A DNA stretch of 64,000 nt. Source: Fluoribacter gormanii (lineage in GTDB: Bacteria; Pseudomonadota; Gammaproteobacteria; Legionellales; Legionellaceae). The stretch covers positions 57,052 through 121,051 of the forward strand of contig NZ_FTNL01000011.1 of NCBI RefSeq assembly GCF_900156395.1, given 5' to 3'. A model generated the notes under the pieces. The model saw nothing but the letters and a program-made list of their open reading frames with translations. It was not told the origin of the DNA and made no database searches. The position numbers were made by a program, and so were the translations under genes. The first letter of the stretch is position 1, and each line of letters opens with the position of its first letter. This document shows positions 33,196-43,233 of the stretch, one piece after another.

Positions 33196-33870
33196 GTGAA
33201 CATAAAATATTGGGTCAATATGGGAATTGAATCAGTTAAAATGTTTAACCAATTGGCTGAAGATTATGATGGTTGGTTTGATAGTCATCCAGGTGTTTTT
33301 CAATCGGAACTTGAAGCCTTAAAGAAAGTCACCCCTCAATCAGGAGAAGGACTTGAGGTGGGCGTTGGTTCTGGACGATTTGCTGCCGCATTGGGTATAA
33401 AAACAGGCATCGATCCTTCTGTTCAATTAAGTCATTTCGCTAAATTAAGAGGTATTGATGTATTCGAAGGGGTTGCTGAATCATTGCCTTTCCAGGAACA
33501 GCAATTTGATTTTGTCTTATTCAATACGGCGTTATGTTATGTTGACTTGCCGTTAGTAGCACTTCTCGAAGCAAAACGAGTCTTAAAACCTAATGGGAAG
33601 ATTATCATAGGCATGATTGATAAACATTCGATGCTTGGACAGCAGTACGAAGCCACAAAACAAGACAACCCATTTTCTCAATATGCTCACTTTTATTCAG
33701 TATCCGAGATTCTTGAATTGCTTCATGAAATTCATTTTACAGAAGAGGCAATTAATCAAACACTATTTGCTCCTATTGATACCATCATAACAGCAGAAGA
33801 GAGCAAACCAGGTTATGGAGAAGGCGGGTTCATTGCACTATCCGCCGGCATGTCTCCCTTTTCTTATTGA
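33196..33870 (+). CDS. Class I SAM-dependent methyltransferase
   Basis: Up to 224 residues from a GTG at 33196; ATGs at 33220 and 33241 are alternative starts and none has a strong ribosome site. The Rossmann motif is GLEVGVGSGRFA (about residue 51-62), followed by GIDPS and the FDFVLFNTALCYVD strand typical of Methyltransf_11. The substrate is unknown. It is divergent from nhaA with about 290 bases between. Related enzymes occur in many roles, so no pathway is claimed. Confidence 0.8.
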   Translation: MNIKYWVNMGIESVKMFNQLAEDYDGWFDSHPGVFQSELEALKKVTPQSGEGLEVGVGSGRFAAALGIKTGIDPSVQLSHFAKLRGIDVFEGVAESLPFQEQQFDFVLFNTALCYVDLPLVALLEAKRVLKPNGKIIIGMIDKHSMLGQQYEATKQDNPFSQYAHFYSVSEILELLHEIHFTEEAINQTLFAPIDTIITAEESKPGYGEGGFIALSAGMSPFSY

Positions 33871-34046
33871 AGGTTTATTAGCAAGTCTTGCATCGACCAA
33901 TCAGCAGATTGAGCGTGAAGACCCACTAAAAAAGTATTGAATCGCTTTGTAAAGACGCTACGCGGCTTGTTTTTCTTGTATTATCGCAACATCCCCTTGG
34001 ACACACTATACTTTTTAATAGGATTTGAACAAAGAACAGAGGACTA

Positions 34047-34424
34047 ATGAATTATTCTTTTCGTTTTCTTGTTGCAGAAGCATCTTTTCCTGCTCGCATT
34101 ATTATCCGAAATCAATTAATGCAGCTTGGACAACACGTGGATATCGTTCCCTCAATTGAAGACACTCTGATGCAAATTACATCTAAAAGCTATGATATGC
34201 TTTTAATTGATAGCTACTTGTACTATTCACAAGGTGACTATGATTGGACTGCATTGATAAAAAAACACCACCCATTTACTACAGCTCCAGTGATTGCACT
34301 AATCTGCGAACATCCACCGATAAAAAATGAAATGGGAAGCCCTCACTTGTGTAGTTTTAGAAAACCATTCAGTGAAGAAAAAGCGATAATAATTATCCAT
34401 TATCTGGAAAGCACATTAAGCTAA
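34047..34424 (+). CDS. Stand-alone receiver-like protein
   Basis: 125 residues with the size and secondary-structure pattern of a CheY-type receiver. The likely phospho-acceptor is the aspartate in MLLIDSYLYY (about residue 55), the lysine is in SFRKPF near the end, and E11 replaces one of the usual acidic pair (VAEASF). No output domain is present. Nearby genes are diguanylate cyclase relatives, so a link to cyclic-di-GMP control is plausible. A TATACT-like -10 lies about 40 bases upstream. Confidence 0.65.
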   Translation: MNYSFRFLVAEASFPARIIIRNQLMQLGQHVDIVPSIEDTLMQITSKSYDMLLIDSYLYYSQGDYDWTALIKKHHPFTTAPVIALICEHPPIKNEMGSPHLCSFRKPFSEEKAIIIIHYLESTLS

Positions 34425-34456
34425 ATTGAAAACCCCAAAGATAAATTGATACATTA

Positions 34457-34582
34457 ATGTCCCCACGGTATCCGATGGTCATTAAAGAAGCCCTGCATCT
34501 TGAAAATCCACGCGCAACCATGCCAAATGGAGTTGATTTAAGTGACCCGGAAGGAACTTTTAAACCTAACGCTCTCCATTAA
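34457..34582 (+). CDS. Possible 41-residue peptide or gene remnant
   Basis: A short + strand frame with ATG at 34457 encodes a proline-rich peptide (MSPRYPMVIKEALHLENPRA start, then NGVDLSDPEG). There is no good ribosome site. Its composition is protein-like rather than random, so it may be the tail of a decayed gene. It fills the gap between the receiver gene and the convergent GGDEF gene. Confidence 0.25.
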   Translation: MSPRYPMVIKEALHLENPRATMPNGVDLSDPEGTFKPNALH

Positions 34583-34608
34583 GTAATTCAATAAAACCAG
34601 TGGATTAC

Positions 34609-35115
34609 CTATTTCCAAACGCGCACCCGGTTTCGTCCTTCGGACTTAGCCAAATACAATGCCTTGTCTGCATGTTCAATAGACTCCTCTATCGGTTTAT
34701 TAGGCTCAAGCAGCGCCAGACCAAAAGAGGCAGTTACTTGAATCAAGTGCTCCTTGCCATCATCGATGGTAATGGCCTCAAGCACTTTCCGAAGACGTTC
34801 ACTCATTGCGAACCCCATATCCAAATCGGTAAATGGCAAACACAGTAAAAATTCTTCACCACCATAACGAAAAACTTTATCATAGGCCCTTAGATTCTCA
34901 ATAAACAGACGAACAGCTGTTGCCAAAACACGATCTCCCATCTGATGGCCGTGCCGATCATTAATCTCTTTAAAGTAATCTAAATCCACCATAACCAAGC
35001 AACAACTTTGCCCTTGGCGCTTAATAATTTCTTGTTGCTCTCGCAAAGTCGACAGCATCGTCACGCGAGACAGTGCCCCAGTCAACGCATCTCGGCTGTG
35101 AATCAGATATTCCAA
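34609..35115 (-). pseudogene. GGDEF diguanylate cyclase domain, split from its CZB domain
   Basis: 168 codons from a TTG at 35115. A complete GGDEF domain is present: DALTGALSR at the start, LVMVDLDYFKEINDRHGH, the active-site GGEEF and a final ADKALYLAKSEGRNRV. It would make cyclic-di-GMP. The preceding frame (35103-35498) encodes a CZB zinc-sensing domain, and together they match DgcZ/YdeH (CZB then GGDEF in one chain). The join falls in an A-rich stretch near 35115-35122, where one base gained or lost would restore one frame. It is probably a frameshifted gene, though coupled translation of two polypeptides cannot be excluded. Confidence 0.7.
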
Positions 35116-35498
35116 CTCATTTTAAGAGCGGAGAGCTCAAGTCGCATCTGCTCCAAGGCATTGGCAAAATGATTGTAGTCAATAGGGGCTATCCCTTCTG
35201 GCATACTTGCCTTTTGTAATAACTGCGCGGTTAATTGATGCATGCGTTGGTGTGACACGCCTATATTAATGATTCCAGGATGTTCTTGAATTTCTTTTGG
35301 GATGCCACTGTAATACCATTGCCCAAATCGGCAACGCGTATGAGCGTCAGGCTGCAAATCGTTGTTATCTCCAGGCAGTCGGCAAATCAAGGTTCTAATC
35401 AATGAATTGTGCCATTGTTGATGATTATAAATTGCTTGCTCTAGTTGTGAAATAATTTGCTGCAGTTCGTTTTGAGTAACACTAGTAAATGCTGCCAT
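35103..35498 (-). pseudogene. CZB zinc-binding sensor domain, 5' half of a split DgcZ-like gene
   Basis: 131 codons. The pattern H26...HQQWH, CRFGQWY (about 61-67) and SHQRMH (about 81-86) supplies the His/Cys ligands of a chemoreceptor zinc-binding domain. In E. coli DgcZ this domain binds zinc and inhibits the attached cyclase. Here the frame ends at 35103 in ...LKMSWNI while the GGDEF frame continues one register over with 13 bases of overlap. I read it as the first half of a frameshifted gene. Confidence 0.68.
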
Positions 35499-35568
35499 GA
35501 CCTATCCCTTGTTTCCTTGTCACTAATACTCAGGTGAAATAAGAGTATTTCACCCATCACAGCCCAAC

Positions 35569-36590
35569 TCAATGGAAAGGCGTATAAAACTTAAAATTAT
35601 TTCTTCCTGTGGATTTCACTTGATATAAAGCGGCATCCGCATGTTGAATCAACGTATCCAAATCAGAACCATCTTGAGGATAAAGGCTCACACCGATACT
35701 CAACGAAATCGAAATGGTCTGTTCTTTTATAAGAATAGGCTGTTGGATAGCATGAAACAAATGATTAATCACGGTATGTACCTCTTCCTCATGAACAATA
35801 TCTGAAAGAATAATTAAGAATTCGTCCCCACCTTGTCGTCCCACAATATCTGAAGAGCGCACCGATGCTGTTAGACGTGATGCAACCTCTATTAATAACA
35901 AATCACCGGCATCATGGCCAAACGTACCGTTAATCTTCTTAAAGTAATCCAAGTCCATAAACAGCACGGCGATACTGCATTGATGGCGCTTTGCATACGC
36001 CATAAATAATAGAAACGATTGCTCCAATTGCTTGCGGTTTGCCAATCCTGTCAATGCATCATGGTAGGCCATCCTAACCAACTCATGTTCAGCCTTTTTT
36101 TGAGCATCAATATTTTGAATTTGAGCAATAAAATACAGCGGGGCACTATGTGCATCCCTAATTAACGAACCACTCAATAAAATCCAAACGATGGCGCCAT
36201 TTTTACAAATATAACGTTTTTCCATTTGGTAGGAGCTTATTGTGCCGTTCAATAATTGGCGCACATAATTTAAATCGGTTTGCAAATCATCAGGATAGGT
36301 TATCCGCTGAAAATCGATTTGTAATAGTTCTTCTTCTGTGTAACCTGTTATTTGGCACAGCGATTTATTCACCTTAAGCCAGCGTCCTTCCAATGAAACT
36401 AAAGCCATACCGATGTCTGCATAATCAAAAGCCGCACGAAATCGTTTTTCGCTTTCTTCAAAAGTTTCATTAACCCGATGAAGCGCTCGTGTTCGCTCAT
36501 GAACTTTTTTCTCTAGCTTAAGATTTAAAGACTCTAAATACTCGGTTTGCGGCCAAAGAGCGAAACAAAGATTGACATCAGCAACTATTT
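35569..36590 (-). pseudogene. PAS-GGDEF protein lacking its N-terminus
   Basis: The frame is open from about 36590, after a TAA, but has no good start until an ATG at 36408 that would begin inside the PAS domain. Upstream codons encode a coiled coil (LKLEKKVHERTRALHRV) and the beginning of the PAS (SEKRFRAAFDYADIG), so the gene has lost its 5' part, probably a membrane or sensor domain. The GGDEF has RQGGDEF as active site (GGDEF complete), with DALTGLANR and LFMDLDYFKKING. The 279-residue product from 36408 could still fold as a cyclase. It lies next to the split CZB-GGDEF gene on the same strand. Confidence 0.65.
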
Positions 36591-36749
36591 TGCATTAAAA
36601 TTTGAAATAATATGAAAAACCGTAAAACGTAGGTTTATAACGCCATGAAAATTACATCTTAAGTACGCCCATCTAATAGGGCGAATAGAGGAAATCATTG
36701 TTGATTTTCTATTTTTTATTGTCCTAAAAGACATGCTTAAGAGTAAATC

Positions 36750-38213
36750 ATGCACCATAAACCGATTCAATTTAAAGACCTAGGTCTTATCTATTCGCAT
36801 AAAATCTGTTTTCAAAACTTCAGTGGTGAAATCCATTTTGGTGAGCGTATTGCACTGATTGGCAGAAATGGCTCGGGAAAATCTACCTTACTTAAAATGC
36901 TTGCTGGTTTTTGTTCAGCCTCTGCTGGCGAAATTCAAATGCCACAGGATGTTCGTTTTGGTTACTTACCCCAATTGATTGAAGAATGTCCTGATTTAAG
37001 TGGTGGTCAACGATTAAACCAGGCGTTAACCAAAATATTGTCTGAAGATCCGAATGTTTTGTTGTTAGATGAACCCACAAATCATCTGGACAGACGCAAT
37101 CGTCGTTCTTTAATGCGGATGCTCGAGCATTATCCGGGGACGTTGGTCATTGCTTCTCATGATACGGAGCTCATCAATACCGTCGCAGATACTCTATGGC
37201 ATATTGATTTGGGTAGGCTCACTCTATTTAGAGGGGCTTATTTTGAGTATCAGCAGATGCTTGAAAACAAGAAAGCATCGATTGAACAGGAATTATCACG
37301 GATTGCACGTGAGAAGAAAGAATCACATCTTGCTCTAATGAGAGAACAAGAACGTAATAAACGTTCTCGTGTTTCAGGTGAAAAAAAGATAGCCCAACGC
37401 AAATGGCCAACGATTCGGTCTCATACAAAGCTCGCCAATGCAATGACAACAGGAAATAAACGATTAAGTCAGATTAATCATAAAAAAGAACACTTGCTTG
37501 AAGAGCTTTCTTCTCTAAACCTTCCGCAAACGATTAAGCCCAAATTTAAATTAAACGGTCTTGACCACCATAAGCCCTTAATCAGGATTCAAGACACTTC
37601 TATTGCCTATGAATCAGGAGCTGTGATTCTGGAAGACATTCATTTTCACTTAAATGGCTGCGAACGAGTGGCATTGTATGGGGACAACGCATCAGGGAAG
37701 TCCACCTTTGCCAAAGCGATTTTGGAGGATAGTCACATTAAGAGAACAGGTGAGTGGACTCTTCCTCAGTACAATACAGTTGGGTATCTCGATCAGCATT
37801 ATCAACATCTGGATTGTGACGAAACAGTTCTGGATTTGATGAAAAGTCAGATGCCCCATGCTTCTCATGCTGAACTTCGTGCCCATTTAAATGACTTTTT
37901 ATTTCGCAAAAATGAAGAGGTAGAAATAAAGGTCAAAGATCTTTCTGGTGGTGAAAAGGCAAGGCTTTCTTTAGCCTTGATTGCTGCCAATCCGCCTAAA
38001 CTACTTGTTTTAGATGAGGTAACCAACAATGTAGATCTGGAAACACGCGATCATATCATCGGAGTATTACGTGAATTTCCAGGTGCGATACTGGTTATTT
38101 CTCACGATCATGATTTTTTAGAATCCATTCACATTGAAACCAGGTATCACATTCATCAAGGGAAGATACATCATTTCAATGGGGAACAAGCAGAGGGTGT
38201 TCATCATGACTAG
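36750..38213 (+). CDS. ABC-F family ATPase, possible ribosome-protection protein
   Basis: 487 residues with two ATPase domains. First: GRNGSGKS (about 39-46), LSGGQ and LLLDEPTNHLD. Second: GDNASGKST, LSGGEKARLSLALI and LVLDEVTNNVD. A basic helical linker (about 165-250) lies between them, and there are no membrane spans. ABC-F proteins act on the ribosome, and some (Vga, Msr, Lsa types) dislodge antibiotics. The linker is moderately long and the domains resemble the resistance class, but I cannot tell this from a housekeeping type by eye. It starts a run of tightly overlapping genes; the next gene begins inside its last codons. Confidence 0.82.
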   Translation: MHHKPIQFKDLGLIYSHKICFQNFSGEIHFGERIALIGRNGSGKSTLLKMLAGFCSASAGEIQMPQDVRFGYLPQLIEECPDLSGGQRLNQALTKILSEDPNVLLLDEPTNHLDRRNRRSLMRMLEHYPGTLVIASHDTELINTVADTLWHIDLGRLTLFRGAYFEYQQMLENKKASIEQELSRIAREKKESHLALMREQERNKRSRVSGEKKIAQRKWPTIRSHTKLANAMTTGNKRLSQINHKKEHLLEELSSLNLPQTIKPKFKLNGLDHHKPLIRIQDTSIAYESGAVILEDIHFHLNGCERVALYGDNASGKSTFAKAILEDSHIKRTGEWTLPQYNTVGYLDQHYQHLDCDETVLDLMKSQMPHASHAELRAHLNDFLFRKNEEVEIKVKDLSGGEKARLSLALIAANPPKLLVLDEVTNNVDLETRDHIIGVLREFPGAILVISHDHDFLESIHIETRYHIHQGKIHHFNGEQAEGVHHD

Positions 38214-40017
38214 TCGTTTGCCTAACCACATAAGCTCTTTTATGTGGCATTTTTTAAAACCGTATCGTCGCATGGTTTTTTTATTTATCCTGCTTGCTTT
38301 AATGGCTGGATTTTGGGGACCGTTTAATAGTTTATTGATTAAGTCCTTCATTAATACCTTAGTGGCAAAGACAAATACAGACCTCTCCGCTTTGTATTGG
38401 ATCGCTGGATTATTGGTATTGAACTTTATTATCTTTGACAATATCACCTGGCGAACAATCGGGTACTTGAACTATAAATACGAAGCGGTGATTAAAAACC
38501 AAATTATTAGCCAAATGTTTGAGTATGTGTTGGGAAGTAGTACGCAATTTTTTCAGGATAACCTATCAGGGCGAATTGCCACACAAATTACGACTCTTGC
38601 TGATAATCTTGAGATTATTTTGCATCGCGTATCTGTCGATTTTCTACGTGGTGCTTCATTGTTGCTGGTTTCCTTTATTACAGCCTATTTTGTTAATGTC
38701 CTGTTCTTTTATATTTTATTCTTATGGTTCATTGCCTTTGCCTCATTTAGTATTTGGATGTCGGCGCGATTGGTTCAGTTATCGGATGACCATGCAAATT
38801 CTGAATCGCAGCTTTCTGGGCAATTAGTAGATAGCCTGGCGAATCAATCCAATATTCGTATTTTTTCACGTAAAGGCTTTGAAGTAGAGCGTATGAATAC
38901 TTTTTTTCGCTCGGTACAACGGGCTTTCCAAAGAAAAGAGCTGTTTATTGTTTTGTTATGCTGCGCCCAAGGTGGAATGATTGCGGTAATGATGGGTTTG
39001 GCATCGATTACCTTAATTCACTTGTATGGCAAGGGACTGGTGAGCATTGGTGATTTTGCTTTGATTCTTGGGCTTTCCATGGAATTGGGGCATATGATGT
39101 GGTACACCATGTACCAAGTGGACCAATTTAACCAAGCCTTAGGCAAGGCAAGACAAAGTTTAAATGCATTGGTCATCCCCCATGAGATACAGGATAAAAA
39201 AAATGCATCCCAATTAATTGTTACGCAAGGGCAAATTGAATTTTCAAAGGTAAAATTTCATTACCAAGGTGGTTACTCCTTGTTCCAGAATAAGTCGGTA
39301 ACCATTGAAGCAGGTCAAAAAGTGGGGTTAGTGGGCTATTCAGGCAGCGGCAAGTCCACTTTTGTTAATTTGATTTTGCGACTTTATGAGGTAGTGGATG
39401 GACAAATTCTAATCGATGATCAAAACCTATCTGAAGTGACTCAAGAGAGTTTAAGACAAGCCATTGCTATGATTCCTCAAGACCCTACACTTTTTCATCG
39501 AAGCTTAATGGATAATATTCGTTATGGTAGGACAAAAGCCTCGGATGAGGAAGTCATTTTAGCCTCCAAGAAGGCTCATGCGCATGAGTTTATCAGTCTT
39601 TTGCCAGAAGGCTATGAGACATTGGTCGGTGAGCGTGGTGTGAAGCTTTCAGGCGGGCAACGCCAGCGTATTGCCATTGCTCGTGCGATTTTAAAAAATG
39701 CACCCATTTTAATGTTGGACGAAGCCACGTCCCAGCTGGACTCCATTACAGAATCCAACATTCAAGACAGTCTTTGGGAGTTGATGCAGGGAAAAACAAC
39801 CCTGGTCGTTGCGCATCGCTTATCGACTCTGCTGCATATGGACCGAATTTTAGTATTTGATAAAGGCCATATTGTTGAAGATGGCACACATACTGAACTG
39901 TTGAATCTTGGTGGTTTGTATAAAACCCTGTGGGACGCGCAAGTAGGTGGATTCTTGCCTGATGAGCGAAAAGAAGAATCTGAAGAGTCAGTTAATAACG
40001 GGGTATTAGATGAGTAA
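38206..40017 (+). CDS. ABC exporter half-transporter (MDR type)
   Basis: 603 residues from the ATG at 38206, which overlaps the ABC-F stop by 8 bases; an upstream in-frame start at 38134 would overlap it much more. Six membrane spans occupy the first about 320 residues. The ATPase domain has GYSGSGKST, LSGGQRQRIAIARAIL and LMLDEATSQLDS, with a typical VAHRLSTL H-loop. Homodimeric or heterodimeric exporters of this type pump drugs, lipids or peptides. The next gene begins 8 bases before its stop. Context suggests drug export. Confidence 0.85.
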   Translation: MTSRLPNHISSFMWHFLKPYRRMVFLFILLALMAGFWGPFNSLLIKSFINTLVAKTNTDLSALYWIAGLLVLNFIIFDNITWRTIGYLNYKYEAVIKNQIISQMFEYVLGSSTQFFQDNLSGRIATQITTLADNLEIILHRVSVDFLRGASLLLVSFITAYFVNVLFFYILFLWFIAFASFSIWMSARLVQLSDDHANSESQLSGQLVDSLANQSNIRIFSRKGFEVERMNTFFRSVQRAFQRKELFIVLLCCAQGGMIAVMMGLASITLIHLYGKGLVSIGDFALILGLSMELGHMMWYTMYQVDQFNQALGKARQSLNALVIPHEIQDKKNASQLIVTQGQIEFSKVKFHYQGGYSLFQNKSVTIEAGQKVGLVGYSGSGKSTFVNLILRLYEVVDGQILIDDQNLSEVTQESLRQAIAMIPQDPTLFHRSLMDNIRYGRTKASDEEVILASKKAHAHEFISLLPEGYETLVGERGVKLSGGQRQRIAIARAILKNAPILMLDEATSQLDSITESNIQDSLWELMQGKTTLVVAHRLSTLLHMDRILVFDKGHIVEDGTHTELLNLGGLYKTLWDAQVGGFLPDERKEESEESVNNGVLDE

Positions 40018-40792
40018 ATTACATACAGAATTTTCGGAAGTGAATCATTTGCTTAATGACTTACTGTCCGGCTTGCAATCAATTTTAAAGGAACATTTGC
40101 TGGGCGTTTACGTGTATGGTTCATTCGTCTGGGGTGATTTTGATGAAACAACCAGCGACATTGATGTTCTTGTGGCATTAAACCAAGAAATGACATCAGA
40201 AGAATTCGCGGCTTTAGATTATTTGCATACCAATCTGGTTCAGCATTTTCCAGATTGGTATGACCGAATTGAAGTAGCTTATGCATCGTATAGAATGTTA
40301 CAACATTTTAAGACAGAGCAAGGTCAAATTGCTGTCATTAGCCCAGGAGAACCGTTTCACCTCAAACAGGCGGGAACTGACTGGCTTATTAATTATTATT
40401 TATTGCAAACAAATAGCCTCATTCTATATGGTCCATCAGCAAAGTCGATTGTTGCTCCTGTATCAAGCAGTGAGTTTATAGAGCATGTCAAAAAGCAGAG
40501 CATTGAATGGCAAGATTGGGTTATTCATACCAGAAATTCTTTAGGGTACCAATATTATGCTGTATTAACACTGTGCAGGGCTTTGTACGTGCTCCACCAT
40601 CAGGAACAAGGCTCTAAGTTAAAAGCTGGAGTGTGGGCTAAAAATCAATTCCCAAAATGGCGAGCTTTAATTCAACGAGCATTAACTAAAGCGGAACTAG
40701 ATCATGCAAGCGATATCTTGACCGAAGAAACCTATCAAGAAGTCACCGCATTTGTGGATGAAATGGTTCAGCATATTCAAGAGAGAGAATAG
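40010..40792 (+). CDS. Aminoglycoside-type nucleotidyltransferase
   Basis: 260 residues. The nucleotidyltransferase motif is YGSFVWGDFDETTSDIDVLV (about residues 36-55: GSx(9-12)DxD). The C-terminal half is helical with an L-x-x-C-R-A-L-Y-V segment like the DUF4111 region of streptomycin/spectinomycin adenylyltransferases. It resembles that group only broadly; the substrate is unknown. It overlaps the upstream ABC gene by 8 bases and abuts the next start. With a second such gene (frameshifted) at 60.7-61.6 kb, it suggests past aminoglycoside selection. Confidence 0.75.
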   Translation: MSKLHTEFSEVNHLLNDLLSGLQSILKEHLLGVYVYGSFVWGDFDETTSDIDVLVALNQEMTSEEFAALDYLHTNLVQHFPDWYDRIEVAYASYRMLQHFKTEQGQIAVISPGEPFHLKQAGTDWLINYYLLQTNSLILYGPSAKSIVAPVSSSEFIEHVKKQSIEWQDWVIHTRNSLGYQYYAVLTLCRALYVLHHQEQGSKLKAGVWAKNQFPKWRALIQRALTKAELDHASDILTEETYQEVTAFVDEMVQHIQERE

Positions 40793-41752
40793 ATGATGGA
40801 AGTCAACCAACAACAACGGCTTATCGAAGTAGTTTCTTATGATGCTAATTGGCCTATGCAATTTGAACAGGAAGCAGAGCGAATTAAAAAAGCATTAGGT
40901 AGTAATTGCATTGAAATTCATCATATCGGTTCCACTTCAGTACCTGGTTTGGCTGCAAAACCAATCATCGATATGATTCCAGTTGTTTTGGAACTAAGCA
41001 AAGTAGATAGTGCCAATGCTGCCATGAAAGCCCTGGGCTATGAAGCAAAAGGAGAATACGGAATTCCATTTCGCCGCTATTTTCAAAAGGGAGATAACCA
41101 AAGAACTCATCATGCTCATATTTTTGAGTTTGGAAACCCAGAAATCGAGCGCCATTTAAAATTTAGGGACTGGATGAGAGCAAATCCAGAAGATAGAGTA
41201 GCCTATGCTCGTTTAAAACAAGAGTTAGCACATCAACATCCCTATGACATTACTGCCTATTGCGTGGGTAAAGAGGATTTTATCGCAGCTATTGATAGAA
41301 AAGCAGGATTTAATGGATTAAGAGTGGTTAAGGCATTAACACCTCGTGAATGGGATAAAGTACGCCATTTTAGACAATTCTATTTTTTTGATAAGGCAGG
41401 GCTTTCTGATCCATATACTTGGACTTTTGAGCATGAAGCTCATGTTCATTTTGTTTTATCTCAAGGAAGCGACATCATTGGTTATGCCCATCTGCAATTA
41501 TGGCCTCACAAAAGAGCAGCTTTGCGCATCATTGTGATTGATGAGGAAAAAAGAAACCACCAATATGGTGGCCAATTCTTGGCGTTATGTGAAAAGTGGC
41601 TAAAAACACAAGGCTATCAAAGCTTGCACGTGGAGTCTTCACCGGATGCGCTAAGATTTTATAGAAATAATGATTACATCGACATGCCATTTGATGATCC
41701 AGATGGCTATGAAGGTGATGCGAGAGATACTGCAGTAGGGAAAATACTATGA
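40793..41752 (+). CDS. GrpB (UPF0157)-GNAT fusion protein
   Basis: 319 residues beginning directly after the previous stop. Residues about 12-170 form a GrpB/UPF0157 nucleotidyltransferase-like domain (EIHHIGSTSVPGLAAKPIID is the signature) with YGIPFRRYF and HAHIFEFG. Residues about 175-319 form a GNAT acetyltransferase with a degenerate acetyl-CoA loop (RNHQYGGQF). GrpB-GNAT fusions are recurrent in bacteria and have no proven substrate. It overlaps the next gene by four bases (ATGA). The frequent pairing of such domains suggests modification of small molecules or tRNA-like ligands. Confidence 0.78.
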   Translation: MMEVNQQQRLIEVVSYDANWPMQFEQEAERIKKALGSNCIEIHHIGSTSVPGLAAKPIIDMIPVVLELSKVDSANAAMKALGYEAKGEYGIPFRRYFQKGDNQRTHHAHIFEFGNPEIERHLKFRDWMRANPEDRVAYARLKQELAHQHPYDITAYCVGKEDFIAAIDRKAGFNGLRVVKALTPREWDKVRHFRQFYFFDKAGLSDPYTWTFEHEAHVHFVLSQGSDIIGYAHLQLWPHKRAALRIIVIDEEKRNHQYGGQFLALCEKWLKTQGYQSLHVESSPDALRFYRNNDYIDMPFDDPDGYEGDARDTAVGKIL

Positions 41753-43233
41753 TTCAAATCGAAAAAATAACGGGAGATTTAGCTCAATCCTTATGTCGAA
41801 CCATTACAAAGGATTTGCCAGAATACTTTGGTTTGCCAGAAGCGAACGAGCACTACGCAATAGGTGTGACCACACGCACTAATTTTGCGGCAAAAGATGG
41901 GGATAATACGTTTGGCCTTGTTTCAATTGATTTTCCCTATCCTGATAATGCTAATATTTACTGGATGGCTGTAAAACGTGATTATCATCGTCAAGGTGTA
42001 GGAAAGCAATTAATCAAAACGGCTTGCCATTTTGCTGCAACACAAGGTGCTAAAACTATAACCGTTGAAACCCTAAGCCCCTCTGAATTGGAAGAGAATT
42101 ACCTTAAAACCTACCGATTCTATCAGTCCGTTGGTTTTAACCCTCTTTTGGATTTAAAACCAGCAGGATATGAGTGGAATATGGTGTACATGATGAAACA
42201 GCTTGAAGCTTTAGCAGAAAACCAATCGTCAATTGCCATTAAGCCACTAGAATTATGCGATATCCCCGTTTTGGTCGATGCGTTTCAAAAAGCAAATTGG
42301 CAAAAACCTTACGTTTTGTTTGAAGGGTACTATCAAGAACAAGAACAGTCTGAGCGAGTCGTTTGGGTGGCCTATGTTCAAGACCAAATCGCGGGCTATG
42401 TTACTCTAAAATGGACCTCACACTATAAACCTTTTTCTCATAAAGGAATCCCAGAAATTATGGACTTAAATGTATTGCCTGCTTTCCGCAAGCGTGGAAT
42501 AGGCAGTGCTTTGCTCACTATTGCTGAAGAAAATGCAGCCAGTCAGTGTGATGTTGTAGGAATTGGTGTTGGATTATATGGTGGTCCTGATGGCGGATAT
42601 GGACAAGCTCAACGACTTTATGCTAACCGAGGTTATATTCCTGATGGTTTAGGGGTAACTTATCATTATAAACCAACCATTCCTGGGGAAACATATCCCT
42701 TGGATGATGATTTAATTTTGTGGTTTACCAAAAAAGTAACCAAACATTTGCATGTAGAAAGAGATACTGTAACTAAAAAAACAACTGATAGCTGCGATGT
42801 ATATGTACCAAACACAAAATATAAATTGGAGTTCAATGCCAAAGATTCATTTAAAATTATCGATCAAAAGTTGTTTGAGTTTAATAAATTGTGTGTCTCT
42901 GCAACACAACAACCGGAATTAATTGATATAAACGTTACGATTAAAAACGGTGATGAGGTAATAGCGGGTATTTGTTCGGAGGTTTATACATGGAATATCC
43001 TGTACATCAGTGTCTTTTTTGTTGAGGAAAAATATCGGAACCAAGGTTTGGGTACCCTTTTACTCAATAAAGTTGAGGAGAAAGCAAAAGAATTAGGAGT
43101 CAGTTTAATTCACCTCGATACCTTTGATTTTCAAGCAAAAGATTTTTATCTCAAACATGGTTATGAAGAGTTTGGGGTTCTGGATGACTGTCCAAAAGGT
43201 CATCAGCGTTATTATATGAAGAAGGTGCTATGA
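41749..43233 (+). CDS. Protein with three GNAT acetyltransferase domains
   Basis: 494 residues. Domain 1 (about 1-150) has RDYHRQGVGKQLI; domain 2 (about 160-320) has PAFRKRGIGSALLTIAEE; domain 3 (about 345-494) has EKYRNQGLGTLLLNKVEE. Each is the Q/R-x-x-G-x-G/A acetyl-CoA loop of a GNAT fold. Fusion of three full domains in one chain is unusual; two-domain proteins are more common. Substrates are unknown. It overlaps its neighbours at both ends by ATGA, so all of these acetyltransferases are co-expressed. Confidence 0.78.
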   Translation: MIQIEKITGDLAQSLCRTITKDLPEYFGLPEANEHYAIGVTTRTNFAAKDGDNTFGLVSIDFPYPDNANIYWMAVKRDYHRQGVGKQLIKTACHFAATQGAKTITVETLSPSELEENYLKTYRFYQSVGFNPLLDLKPAGYEWNMVYMMKQLEALAENQSSIAIKPLELCDIPVLVDAFQKANWQKPYVLFEGYYQEQEQSERVVWVAYVQDQIAGYVTLKWTSHYKPFSHKGIPEIMDLNVLPAFRKRGIGSALLTIAEENAASQCDVVGIGVGLYGGPDGGYGQAQRLYANRGYIPDGLGVTYHYKPTIPGETYPLDDDLILWFTKKVTKHLHVERDTVTKKTTDSCDVYVPNTKYKLEFNAKDSFKIIDQKLFEFNKLCVSATQQPELIDINVTIKNGDEVIAGICSEVYTWNILYISVFFVEEKYRNQGLGTLLLNKVEEKAKELGVSLIHLDTFDFQAKDFYLKHGYEEFGVLDDCPKGHQRYYMKKVL

